Assembly: GCA_964483085.1 (NCBI GenBank)
Contig: CAYZZX010000015.1
Location: forward strand, 1 to 29,994
Direction: 5' to 3'
From: JALHFZ01 sp964483085
Lineage (GTDB): Bacteria > Synergistota > Synergistia > Synergistales > Aminobacteriaceae
Length of the DNA: 29,994 bases
The translations under genes were made by a program, and so were the position numbers. The notes below the pieces were generated by a model that had not been told where the DNA came from, searched no databases, and was given only the letters and a program-made list of their open reading frames with translations. Positions within the stretch are counted from its first letter, which is position 1. Every line of letters starts with the position of its first letter. Shown here one piece after another: positions 22,389 through 29,892 of the stretch.

Positions 22389-23902
22389 GGGTTAGCGCAC
22401 TGCTTCATTGGATCCAGCCATCCTTTCATCACTGCTCCGCCGGGGACAGCATACTCCACAAGAGCCCACTGCCCCTCTCCTCCCAGAAGGGCGACTTCGT
22501 CATCCCGGAAGATGTCCCCTAAAGAGGGAGCATCCTCTTCGGGACGGCAGCGAAGGGCGGTCACGGAATCGGGAGCATAGTTACGGAGGCTCACCCCGAG
22601 CATTTTGCCGAAGATCCACCCTTTTTTTCCGTCATGGAGGATCACTGAGAGCCAGCCCTTTTTGTGGCCGGTCACTTTCACGGTGATGATATCGGAGTTT
22701 TCAGGCCGATGGGGGAGGACGGCGATCACGGTGCCTCCCGGAGCGTCCCGGACGTTCGTTCCCTTCGGATCGGGGTCGATGATATAGGCGCTGAAATCGC
22801 ATTTCCCCTCGACGGGGGAATAGAGGGACCTGTCCTCCTTATAGGGCTCCTTGCTCTCTGGAGCTTTCTCCGACGGAGGAATTTCTTTTTTTTCGCCGAT
22901 CTCGCTGATCTCCATTCCGCTGTTGCGCATGTCCTCCAGCAGAGTCTCCAGGTTCGACAACCTTTCTTTGTCCATCTGCAGACCGAAATGCGCTCGAACC
23001 TCCTCCTTTTCTGCGCCGCCGTACAGCAGGGAGAGCAGGGCAATGTTTCCATCCCGGTACTTCTTCCAGGCAGACAGGGCATCCGCAGAGATTTTCTCCC
23101 CCTTCTCTCCGAGCTTCTTTCCGAGGAGTGTGGAAAGATATTCCATTTTAAATGTCATGTCCCCGTATTCCTTCATTGTCTTTTTCGAAAGGTCCCCGGG
23201 CAGAGAGAAGGACTTCTTCTTCACCCCCTTCAGAAGCTGGTCCAGCTCAAGGGTTCTTCGCCGGACGACCTCCATGTGGGCAATAGCGTCGTTCAGAAGC
23301 CACATAGTTCCTCCGTCAAGGACGGTGTAAATGGTGGAGTAGACTTCACTGTTGAGGGCAAATTCACTATCTCTCAGGGGGATCCACGCTCTCTGGGCGG
23401 TGCGGAGAGCATTCTGCCCCTCCTTGGAAAGAGTGCCCATCAGCTCCTTATAGAGTCTGTTCAGCTCCCGGTCCCACTTTTCCATCCCTTTCGTGGTGCA
23501 TTCCATCATCCCATGGGTGGAAGGAGATTTATCGACGCAGCGGTTTATCTCCGCGTCGATAGGATGAATCGCCTCGGGGGCCTCTCGAAGGCTGAGGAAC
23601 TTTCCGTAGATCCACCCCTCGCCGAACTTCGCCGAGGTCACCCGGTACCAGGGGAACTCCTCCCCTCCGTCGAACTTCGCAATCACACGGAGTTCTCCGG
23701 CCTCGTCCTTTGAGGGGAGTTGACCCACGATCTTCCCTTTTGTGGAGGGCTTCTCCCGGAGATTGACGGCAGTACCCGTCAAAGAGCCTGACAGGGGCGG
23801 TTCGTATTTTTCCTCCCCCTTCGAGGCGGAAAGTGCTCCCGAAAGAGCGAATAGAAGAAGCACCGCAAGAACCACCCTTTTGCCTGCTATTGTTCCCTTC
23901 AT
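22370..23902 (-). CDS. Secreted SH3b/LprI-type multidomain protein
   Basis: A 510-residue exported protein. The ATG at 23902 is chosen over that at 23908, because GGGAGG abuts the first ATG but sits six bases from the second. After a signal peptide (1-26) comes an SH3b-like domain (about 41-104, VNLREKPSTKGKIVGQL). A DUF1311/LprI-like domain follows at 115-215 (C122, C135, WDRELNRLYKELMGTL, RTAQRAWIPLRDSE). A second, diverged helical copy lies at about 240-310 (ALSAWKKYRDGNIALLS), then a charged linker. Two more SH3b-like domains are at 372-436 (GTNVRDAPGGTVIAVL) and 445-496. LprI domains are known as lysozyme inhibitors, and SH3b domains often bind cell wall peptides. A wall-associated protective role is inference. 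Confidence 0.82.
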   Translation of the reverse strand: MKGTIAGKRVVLAVLLLFALSGALSASKGEEKYEPPLSGSLTGTAVNLREKPSTKGKIVGQLPSKDEAGELRVIAKFDGGEEFPWYRVTSAKFGEGWIYGKFLSLREAPEAIHPIDAEINRCVDKSPSTHGMMECTTKGMEKWDRELNRLYKELMGTLSKEGQNALRTAQRAWIPLRDSEFALNSEVYSTIYTVLDGGTMWLLNDAIAHMEVVRRRTLELDQLLKGVKKKSFSLPGDLSKKTMKEYGDMTFKMEYLSTLLGKKLGEKGEKISADALSAWKKYRDGNIALLSLLYGGAEKEEVRAHFGLQMDKERLSNLETLLEDMRNSGMEISEIGEKKEIPPSEKAPESKEPYKEDRSLYSPVEGKCDFSAYIIDPDPKGTNVRDAPGGTVIAVLPHRPENSDIITVKVTGHKKGWLSVILHDGKKGWIFGKMLGVSLRNYAPDSVTALRCRPEEDAPSLGDIFRDDEVALLGGEGQWALVEYAVPGGAVMKGWLDPMKQCANPYSTCP

Positions 23903-23965
23903 ATCCATCCTCCCTTCTTTCTTTCAGACAGCTGCACTCCCTTTTCATGATGAGAGCGGGAGTAA

Positions 23966-23998
23966 AAAAGCCGTCCTTTTCTCTTCAGGACGGCTTTT
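23966..23998 (-). terminator. Rho-independent terminator after the acidic-tail protein gene
   Basis: AAAAGCCGTCC (23966-23976) pairs with GGACGGCTTTT (23988-23998) around an 11-base loop. Read on the minus strand it ends in a U-run, so it terminates the gene ending at 24028 and separates it from the SH3b/LprI gene. Confidence 0.9.
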
Positions 23999-24027
23999 GC
24001 TGGAGCTTTTCTTCTACTTCGTAGAAC

Positions 24028-25710
24028 CTAGAACCTCTTCTTGGCTGCCGGTTCTTCCTGTTCGACGTCAGCGTCCTCAGAGTCCTCGGACTCTTCTTCT
24101 TCTTCCTCTTCTTCGGGGGCGAGCTCAGCCCATCGGGCTGCGAAAACGTCCATCTGCTCGACCTCCTTCGGATCGGGAGCGGTCGTGTAGACTGAGAAGT
24201 CTGCCCGGTCCGCGGCTGCTGCCTGGATATTCAGGGAGTCGATCTCGGCAGTGAACTTCAGCCCCTCAAGGACCCAGGGAAGCATTTCTGCTATCTCCAT
24301 CTCCACCAGCAGAGGTGCGATAGGTCCGTCGGGGTTCATAAGGGAAAGAAGGGTCGAGCGGACGGCGGCCATGTCCAGATTGAAGAATGCGTAGAGATCC
24401 TTCCGCTCGTAGAGGGTTTTCATGCTGGCGGACAGTTCGGGAGCGAAGGTGAGGCCTTCCGGGTTCAGCAGGCCGAAAACAATCGTTCCATCACGGATCC
24501 CCATGACGAAGTCCCCGGGGTCTTTCATAGCATACAGTGCGGTCCAGCCCGGAAAAGTCAGGGGTTCAAAGCCCATTTCGCTGTCCTTCGCCGCCATTTC
24601 CAAAATGGGAAGGAGGAGGGCCACATCCTCTTTCTTTCCGGAGAGGTAGAAATATCCTCCCGGCAGGGAGGTTCCGAAGGCCCGGGTCTGCCCTCCGAGG
24701 ACGACGCCCACCGTTTTCAGGATGGAAATAAGGGCGTCGTCATCGATGCCGAACTGCTGCGCGGCATCGAGAAGCGCCACGACCTCGACGGCATCCTCAT
24801 CCCCGGCAGCGGCAGAATCCCGCAGTGCCTGGATATGGCTTTTCTTGAAAAAGGATTGGCCGATGGCGGAGAACCAGGGTTTTCCTCCTCCGATGAGCAG
24901 CAAATCCTCCATGGGAATGGGATGGGCGGCTCCGTCCGGCTCGGCAACGCCGAAGACCTTCGCGAAGTTACTGAAGATGGAGAGGTCAAACCCTCTGTCG
25001 GTCAGTTCATATCCGACTTCAGCCCTCAGAGGCTCCACGGGAGCCTTCAGGGCACCCATGGAATCGGCCTGGATCTCGGCTGCCACCATGCCGTTGTCGT
25101 GGAAGCGGAAAAAACTTCCCTGGGGGAGAGAACGGGTGACCTTCATTCGCTTCGATTCGTTCTGCAGAGCATCCCGGGCTGCGGAGAGATCCTCGGGGGA
25201 AAGGCCGAAGAGGATCATGTCCTTCTCGACGGTGAGCAGGAAGAGAGCCATTCCGTCGGCGACCACCGCATAATTCGATCCCTGATCGGGGACGAGGAGC
25301 AGCATTCCGGGAATCGGGCTGTCCACCAGGGCTTCAAAGTCTCCCTCTTCACCCTTGCCCTCCGCAAGTTTGGCGAGGAGCTGTTTTTTGCCCTCCGTGA
25401 AGGTTGCCGCCCCCTGAAGGGAGTAGCCCTTCTCCGTCTGCCCTGCTGCGAGGGAGAGGGAGGTCACGGGAAGGTTGCCGAGCCAGCCGCCGAACATCTC
25501 CATCTCGGGAGCGTAGGCCGCTGCTGAGCGGTAGAGGTAGGACGAAACGGCCCTCTGGAGAACAGCATTCGGTTGGTCAAGATGGATCACGCCGTAGAGA
25601 TCGTTATCCGACCAGGGCGAAAGCGCATCGAGAGTGCCCGCACTCGCGGGCAGCACCAGAAACAGTGTGAGGAACAGGAACAGAAATACTGTAGAAAATC
25701 TTTTTTTCAT
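24028..25710 (-). CDS. Secreted protein of unknown function with acidic C-terminal tail
   Basis: A 560-residue exported protein I do not recognise. The ATG at 25710 has AAGGAGGGG upstream and starts a strong signal peptide (1-24, ending LPASA); the open frame up to 25764 has no ribosome site. The mature part alternates hydrophobic strands and Ala-rich helices, with stretches such as LLIGGGKPWFSAIGQSFFKK and TFPGWTALYAMKDPGDFVMG. This looks like a lipoprotein-free, DUF3352-like periplasmic or surface fold. The last 35 residues hold eight consecutive Glu and further Glu/Asp/Ser before a basic end (AAKKRF). No catalytic motif is visible. It lies 76 bases after the isolated HTH gene, without a clear terminator between them, so co-transcription with the LRR/HTH genes is possible. 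Confidence 0.8.
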   Translation of the reverse strand: MKKRFSTVFLFLFLTLFLVLPASAGTLDALSPWSDNDLYGVIHLDQPNAVLQRAVSSYLYRSAAAYAPEMEMFGGWLGNLPVTSLSLAAGQTEKGYSLQGAATFTEGKKQLLAKLAEGKGEEGDFEALVDSPIPGMLLLVPDQGSNYAVVADGMALFLLTVEKDMILFGLSPEDLSAARDALQNESKRMKVTRSLPQGSFFRFHDNGMVAAEIQADSMGALKAPVEPLRAEVGYELTDRGFDLSIFSNFAKVFGVAEPDGAAHPIPMEDLLLIGGGKPWFSAIGQSFFKKSHIQALRDSAAAGDEDAVEVVALLDAAQQFGIDDDALISILKTVGVVLGGQTRAFGTSLPGGYFYLSGKKEDVALLLPILEMAAKDSEMGFEPLTFPGWTALYAMKDPGDFVMGIRDGTIVFGLLNPEGLTFAPELSASMKTLYERKDLYAFFNLDMAAVRSTLLSLMNPDGPIAPLLVEMEIAEMLPWVLEGLKFTAEIDSLNIQAAAADRADFSVYTTAPDPKEVEQMDVFAARWAELAPEEEEEEEESEDSEDADVEQEEPAAKKRF

Positions 25711-25786
25711 TAGAACCCCTCCTTGGAAAAAATTCCGATTTCCGGACGGACCGGATTCATCCATTATTACAGAAACGCCCTGAATG

Positions 25787-26029
25787 TCACGCTTTTCCCA
25801 GCTTCTCCGCCAATTCGCTTCGCCCGTTCACATTCATCTTCCGGTAGACGTGGCGGATATGGGACTTCAGCGTGTTGTTGGCGATGGAACAGAGGGAGAG
25901 GATTTCCTCCCTTTTCCTGCCTTCAATCAGCAGCAGGGCAATTTCTGTCTCTTTTTTCGTCAAAGAGAAGGGTTCAAGGCACAGCCGGACGCGCATCTCC
26001 GCTTTCGTCAGAGCTTTTTTTTCCGCCAT
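25787..26029 (-). CDS. Isolated LuxR-type helix-turn-helix protein
   Basis: An 80-residue protein that is almost only a LuxR/GerE DNA-binding domain (about residues 22-77: LTKKETEIALLLIEG ... NTLKSHIRHVYRKM). It has no receiver or sensor part. The ATG at 26029 is preferred over GTG 26038, because the GGGGGGA ribosome site abuts the GTG but is nine bases from the ATG. About half of its HTH residues match the C-terminal domain of the membrane regulator at 27746-29188, with identical TEIALLL, NTLK and YRKM blocks. This suggests descent from such a regulator by loss of the membrane part, or a partner or competitor for the same sites. It starts 33 bases after the LRR gene and is probably in its operon. 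Confidence 0.85.
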   Translation of the reverse strand: MAEKKALTKAEMRVRLCLEPFSLTKKETEIALLLIEGRKREEILSLCSIANNTLKSHIRHVYRKMNVNGRSELAEKLGKA

Positions 26030-26062
26030 TGCTGTCACTCCCCCCTTGTGAGGAAGGGTATC

Positions 26063-27274
26063 CTATTTCGAAATTTGTATCTTCTTTTCGAAGAGATCGG
26101 TCTGCTCCTTCGGAAACTGGTCCGCCTTCACGTAGATGTATTGGAGACTGGGAAGATCCTTATAGATGGAAACGTCGGCAATCCCCTCCGTCTTCTGAAG
26201 GTTAAGCCTCTTCAGCTTCTTAAGACCAGCAATCCCCTCGGGATTTATCACCTTCGTGCCCTGCAGAAGGAGGGCTTCCAGCTTTTCGAGTCCGCTGAAG
26301 GTCGCGAGGTCGATGGTAGTACCCGAGACGTTGTCAAGGACGATTATCGTCAGGCCGGGGCACTTCGCCAGAGGGGCTATGTCGTCGATTTTTTCCGACA
26401 GCATATGGACTTCCTTCAGCTTGGGCATGGACTCGACGTACTTCACGGTATCGAGCTTTGAAAGTCCTGCCCGGAGGACTTCAAGATTCACGAGTTTCGC
26501 AAGGGGTGAATAATCTTCGAATTTCGTGGCGTAAATCCAGATTTCCTTCAGGCCCGTGAGATTTCCCACGGGGGTCATGTCCTTGGCGGGGATCGAGTAG
26601 AGGCTCAGCTTCGTCAGGTTCTTCAGCCCCGCGATGGGGGAGAGATCTTCGACTTTCGTCATGTACAGGTCGAGATCCTCGAGGGCTTCAAGTCCGGCGA
26701 GGACGGAGATGTCGGTGATGGGCGCGCTGTAGAGGCCCAGCTTTTTCAGCTTCGCCTTCCCCTTGAGGGGGGTTATATCCGTGATGTTCTTCGGCTGCAT
26801 GAAGAACATCAGTTCCTCCAGGTCGTTCATCCCCTCGAGGAAAGCGAGGTCGGGGTACTCCATCTGCCGGATGTGCAGTTTTTTCATGTTGACGAGAGTG
26901 CTGAGAGGTGCCAGGGTGGTCACTCCCTTGAGACGCTCCACCTTCAGATAGGTGAGATTGGCGAGAGAGGAAAGGGGAGTGAGATCCGTCACGCCGTCGC
27001 CAGAATCGATCTCCAGGCCCGTGAGCACATCCGCCAGGGGCGGAAGTTTCGCGAGATCCTCGTCCTTTATGCCGCGGCCGAGGCGGAGGGGTTTGCCCTT
27101 TTTGATGGCCTCGTCTTCCCGTACCATGGCAACAAATTCGTCCGTTATGCCGTCGGTGAGCTTGGGGCCCATGGAGCTTTTGGAGTATTCCGGTTCAGCC
27201 GCCCAGGCCGACGCCGCAACGAGTAAAAAACACGCCATCACCAGAAACAGTATTCCCGTTTTTCTTCTTCCCAT
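26063..27274 (-). CDS. Exported leucine-rich-repeat protein
   Basis: A 403-residue exported protein. The signal peptide (1-25, ending ASAWA) follows ATG 27274, with GAGAGG eight bases upstream. From about residue 85 to 385 there are roughly 12-13 leucine-rich repeats of 21-24 residues with the bacterial (internalin-like) form L-x-x-L-x-L-x-x-x-x-I-x-D-I-x-P-L-x-x-L, for example LKKLGLYSAPITDISVLAGL and LTKLSLYSIPAKDMTPVGNL. Such solenoids bind proteins or surfaces. No cell-wall anchor, membrane tail or enzyme domain is present, so it is probably periplasmic or secreted. It shares a transcript with the isolated LuxR-type HTH gene and perhaps a small upstream gene. Confidence 0.88.
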   Translation of the reverse strand: MGRRKTGILFLVMACFLLVAASAWAAEPEYSKSSMGPKLTDGITDEFVAMVREDEAIKKGKPLRLGRGIKDEDLAKLPPLADVLTGLEIDSGDGVTDLTPLSSLANLTYLKVERLKGVTTLAPLSTLVNMKKLHIRQMEYPDLAFLEGMNDLEELMFFMQPKNITDITPLKGKAKLKKLGLYSAPITDISVLAGLEALEDLDLYMTKVEDLSPIAGLKNLTKLSLYSIPAKDMTPVGNLTGLKEIWIYATKFEDYSPLAKLVNLEVLRAGLSKLDTVKYVESMPKLKEVHMLSEKIDDIAPLAKCPGLTIIVLDNVSGTTIDLATFSGLEKLEALLLQGTKVINPEGIAGLKKLKRLNLQKTEGIADVSIYKDLPSLQYIYVKADQFPKEQTDLFEKKIQISK

Positions 27275-27292
27275 AATAATTACCTCTCTTTC

Positions 27293-27457
27293 CTATTTTC
27301 GGAGGAGGGCCATAGCGACTCCCCCAATTATGAGCTCAATTCCGATGGAGAGAAACATCATCACCTTATCCCGCTCTGATGCGATGACTTCGTCGTCGGT
27401 CTTTTTCGAAGTGAAAGAGACTCGCCGAGGTACCGTGCATAAGGGATCATCTACCAC
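27293..27457 (-). CDS. Possible small membrane peptide upstream of the LRR gene
   Basis: A 54-codon frame on the minus strand starting at GTG 27457 and ending 18 bases before the LRR start. The translation has a charged middle (SKKTDDEVIASERDK) and then one hydrophobic helix (MMFLSIGIELIIGGVAMALL) with RK at the end, the usual form of a small inner-membrane protein. It fills a leader of about 290 bases after a good promoter. Against it: the ribosome site AGAAGGA is too close to the GTG, there is no better start, and codon use in the first half is unlike the neighbours. A shorter start at the double ATG near residue 33 is possible. I cannot assign a function. Confidence 0.4.
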   Translation of the reverse strand: MVDDPLCTVPRRVSFTSKKTDDEVIASERDKVMMFLSIGIELIIGGVAMALLRK

Positions 27458-27563
27458 ATCCTTCTGTTTAGAATTTCAAAAATCGAGAATGATGCCAAGG
27501 TATTTTTTTCGTTTCTATTTTTGCATGATCTTTACAGTTTCTTCAATTTTTCCGACCCATATG

Positions 27564-27595
27564 TTTGATCATATCAAAAATCTTTCCCTTTGCAA
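27564..27595 (-). promoter_or_regulatory. Promoter with overlapping palindrome for the LRR operon
   Basis: Minus-strand TTGCAA (27590-27595), a 16-base spacer and TATGAT (27568-27573). The -10 box is covered by the inverted repeat TTTGAT-CAT-ATCAAA (27564-27578), a good place for a repressor. The predicted leader runs about 290 bases to the LRR start. Confidence 0.6.
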
Positions 27596-27668
27596 GCCTA
27601 GCTCCCTTCCCTGAAGCCACCATCAGTCTAAACCCACGGAAGCCTTTTGTCCTCACCCCTGGGGGGCG

Positions 27669-27694
27669 AAAAAGGGGTGGGTTTTCCCACCCCT
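27669..27694 (-). terminator. Terminator of the membrane LuxR gene, nested in a larger inverted repeat
   Basis: AGGGGTGGG (27673-27681) and CCCACCCCT (27686-27694) form a perfect 9-bp stem with a TTTT loop. On the minus strand five U follow. An outer perfect 9-bp pairing, CCTCACCCC (27651-27659) with GGGGTGAGG (27700-27708), encloses it, and several G-runs lie between. Confidence 0.82.
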
Positions 27695-27745
27695 GTATGG
27701 GGGTGAGGTTCACCACCCCTGGCTTGAAGTGTCTGATAGAGGGGG

Positions 27746-29188
27746 TTAAGGGGAGAATGCCTGCAAAATCTCTTTTTTCAGCTCGGTGCGGTTGGCTATT
27801 TCCATTTTCCGGTAGATATTGCGGAGGTGATATTTCAGGGTATTCCTGGCGATGAAGAGAGAGGAACAGATTGAGCTGTCGTTGTTTCCCTTGAGGAGCA
27901 GAAGGGCGATCTCCGTCTCCTGCCGGGTGAGATTATAGGGCAGAAGACGCATGCGGCAGGTCATCTCCTCCTCCATTTCGTCCTTCTGAGCAGAGAGAGC
28001 CATTTCCTCATCGGAGGTTTTTATTTCCCCTTCCCCTCGCACTCCGGATGAAGTGCCCCCACTCCATTGAAGGAGAAGGCCATGGCCATCCCACAGGGTG
28101 ATGAGAAGAAGGAGAAAGAGGAGGGTGAGAAACATGAGGGTGATGAGGGAGGATTTCCCCGGCCAGAAGCCGGTATTCCCCCTCAGAAGCAGGTGCAGAT
28201 GAGAGCCGGCGCTTGCCAGCACTATCAGAAAAAGCCCCCCGTTGATGACGGAGGTTCGTCTCCTTCCGGCATGGGAGGCGAAGAAGAAGAGGAGAAGCCA
28301 GGCATAGAGGTCGAGAAAGGCCAGCCCCCCCTCGAGGAAAAGTCGAGAAATATACCGAAAGGGAGAGAAGGAAAAGAGAAAGAGAGAAAAGGCGAGAAAG
28401 GGAAAGGCTCCCCTGTAGAAGTTTGAAAGGTTCGCCCTCGGATAGTATCGGAAAATCGTCGCGACACCGACGGCTGAAAAAATCCCTATCCAATCCGCCA
28501 GTTGGTCCGCCTGCGGGAAAGGAGAAGGGAAAAGATCGGGAAATATGCTCATGAGAAGACCGTTCGCCCCGTAAAAGCAGAAGAGGAAAAGACCCACTCT
28601 CCAGAGGGGCATTTCCGCAGAATCGTCGGAGGCGGAAAATTCCTTATCCGGTTCTTCCCTGTCGAGGAAAAAGAGAAGAGAGGCGGTAAGGAGGGGGGCG
28701 GCCGCAAGGAAAAAGAAGGGGTTCAGAGGTGAGGACAGGAAGATCATAAGCGCCGCAGCAAGGGGAGATAGGCCGAAGATCAGGGCTACATCCTCTGACT
28801 GAAGTGTACTGAGCAGTTCGCTCCACTGCCCGATGAGAAGTGCTGAACCTGAAGCGGAGAGCAGCAGCCCCGCCGCTGCGGACGGAAGATCGAGAACCTG
28901 GGGAAGAAAGGGTTTTATGCCCGAAAATATGGGGAGGGCCAGCATCATACCCGCCCCGGTAATCAGAAGAACTCTCCGGGAAGGGAAAAGAAGATTTTCC
29001 CAGGCGGACCACGCTCTGACGAAATAGGTCAGAGCGTGCACAGCAAGAAAGAAGACGATGAAATCCGTTCTTCCGCCCCCTGTCCCTGTCGAAGGGGAAA
29101 AGAGAAAGGGAGCGAGAAAGACGGACTGCATCCACGCAAAGAGAAGGCCGAGACCGAGGGAGAGCTTTCCAATATGATAGAATTTCAT
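27746..29188 (-). CDS. Multi-spanning membrane protein with C-terminal LuxR-type DNA-binding domain
   Basis: A 480-residue protein. The ATG at 29188 has TTGAGG upstream. Residues 1-365 hold about ten to twelve hydrophobic helices in an MFS-like layout (a first block up to about 180, a charged loop at 180-195, a second block to about 365). They are followed by a charged linker with many Glu (about 380-412). The last 62 residues (419-480) are a LuxR/GerE helix-turn-helix: NLTRQETEIALLLLKG ... ARNTLKYHLRNIYRKM. Membrane-anchored one-component LuxR regulators of this form occur in anaerobes such as Eggerthellaceae and Synergistota. The membrane part probably senses or carries a ligand. Its HTH resembles the isolated HTH protein nearby, so the two may share operators. 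It is divergent from rubrerythrin. Confidence 0.9.
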   Translation of the reverse strand: MKFYHIGKLSLGLGLLFAWMQSVFLAPFLFSPSTGTGGGRTDFIVFFLAVHALTYFVRAWSAWENLLFPSRRVLLITGAGMMLALPIFSGIKPFLPQVLDLPSAAAGLLLSASGSALLIGQWSELLSTLQSEDVALIFGLSPLAAALMIFLSSPLNPFFFLAAAPLLTASLLFFLDREEPDKEFSASDDSAEMPLWRVGLFLFCFYGANGLLMSIFPDLFPSPFPQADQLADWIGIFSAVGVATIFRYYPRANLSNFYRGAFPFLAFSLFLFSFSPFRYISRLFLEGGLAFLDLYAWLLLFFFASHAGRRRTSVINGGLFLIVLASAGSHLHLLLRGNTGFWPGKSSLITLMFLTLLFLLLLITLWDGHGLLLQWSGGTSSGVRGEGEIKTSDEEMALSAQKDEMEEEMTCRMRLLPYNLTRQETEIALLLLKGNNDSSICSSLFIARNTLKYHLRNIYRKMEIANRTELKKEILQAFSP

Positions 29189-29244
29189 TCCAAGACCTCA
29201 AAGAGCGACATTTGTTTTCAAGTAATCTTTACTTTTATTTTAAA

Positions 29245-29273
29245 ACTATATCATCTCTTCTATTTCCCGTCAC
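29245..29273 (-). promoter_or_regulatory. Promoter candidate for the membrane LuxR gene
   Basis: Minus-strand GTGACG (29268-29273), a 17-base spacer and TATAGT (29245-29250), about 60 bases before the start codon. A very AT-rich stretch follows at 29220-29247. Confidence 0.45.
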
Positions 29274-29284
29274 CCTCGAAGGTA

Positions 29285-29293
29285 TGGTATACT
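29285..29293 (+). promoter_or_regulatory. Extended -10 promoter for rubrerythrin
   Basis: TGGTATACT (29285-29293) is an extended -10 element with TG one base before TATACT, 45 bases upstream of the start. No good -35 box is seen, as is usual for this promoter type. Confidence 0.5.
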
Positions 29294-29337
29294 TTCCATG
29301 GGAGAAATATTTTTATTTTATTCAGGGAGGAAAGATC

Positions 29338-29892
29338 ATGACCGTCAAAAATGCAATGACAACAGAGTTTCTCCGTTCCGCCTACGGTGGAGAGAGCATG
29401 GCTCATATGCGCTATCTTGGCTGGGCCGACAAGGCCGACAAAGAGGGTTTTCCCAAAATAGCACGCCTCTTCCGCGCCGTTGCCTACGCCGAGCAGGTCC
29501 ACGCCACCAACCATTTCGTCGTCCTGAACGGAGACGTGGCTGACTGCGCGCTGACCGCTGGAGCGGTCTTCGGAATGAAGACCACCGCTGAGAACCTTGT
29601 TGGGGCTATTGCCGGTGAAGAACACGAAATCGACCAGATGTACCCGGTCTATTACGAGACGGCTAAGCTCCAGGGGGAAAAGGACGCCATGCGCTCCTTC
29701 AACTACGCCCTTCAGGCGGAGAAGCAGCACGCAGAATTCTTCCGCCAGGCCAGGGCGAGCGCTCTTGAGGGCAAAGACCTCGAGTTCGAATCCGTCCATA
29801 TCTGCCCGATCTGCGGCCACACCATCGCAGACGAGGCCCCGGATAAGTGCCCCGTCTGCGCCGCGCCGAAGGATAAATACGTCCGATTCTAA
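29338..29892 (+). CDS. Rubrerythrin (diiron peroxidase)
   Basis: A 184-residue non-haem iron protein that reduces hydrogen peroxide in anaerobes. The four-helix diiron domain shows YGGESMAHMRY (E19), AEQVHATNH (E52, H55), GEEHEI (E94/E95, H96) and AEKQHAEFF (E128, H131). The C-terminal rubredoxin-like domain has CPICG (C156, C159) and CPVC (C171, C174), the FeS4 site that takes electrons. ATG 29338 has GGGAGGAAA upstream; the open frame from 29212 is not needed. It is divergent from the membrane LuxR gene. The remaining 102 bases to the window end contain no feature I can support. Confidence 0.95.
   Translation: MTVKNAMTTEFLRSAYGGESMAHMRYLGWADKADKEGFPKIARLFRAVAYAEQVHATNHFVVLNGDVADCALTAGAVFGMKTTAENLVGAIAGEEHEIDQMYPVYYETAKLQGEKDAMRSFNYALQAEKQHAEFFRQARASALEGKDLEFESVHICPICGHTIADEAPDKCPVCAAPKDKYVRF

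Noticed and set aside
21284..22522. Plus-strand frame of 412 codons overlapping the permease gene.
   Set aside because: Pro/Arg/His-rich composition typical of a shifted frame; the permease frame carries both EAA loops and the membrane helices.
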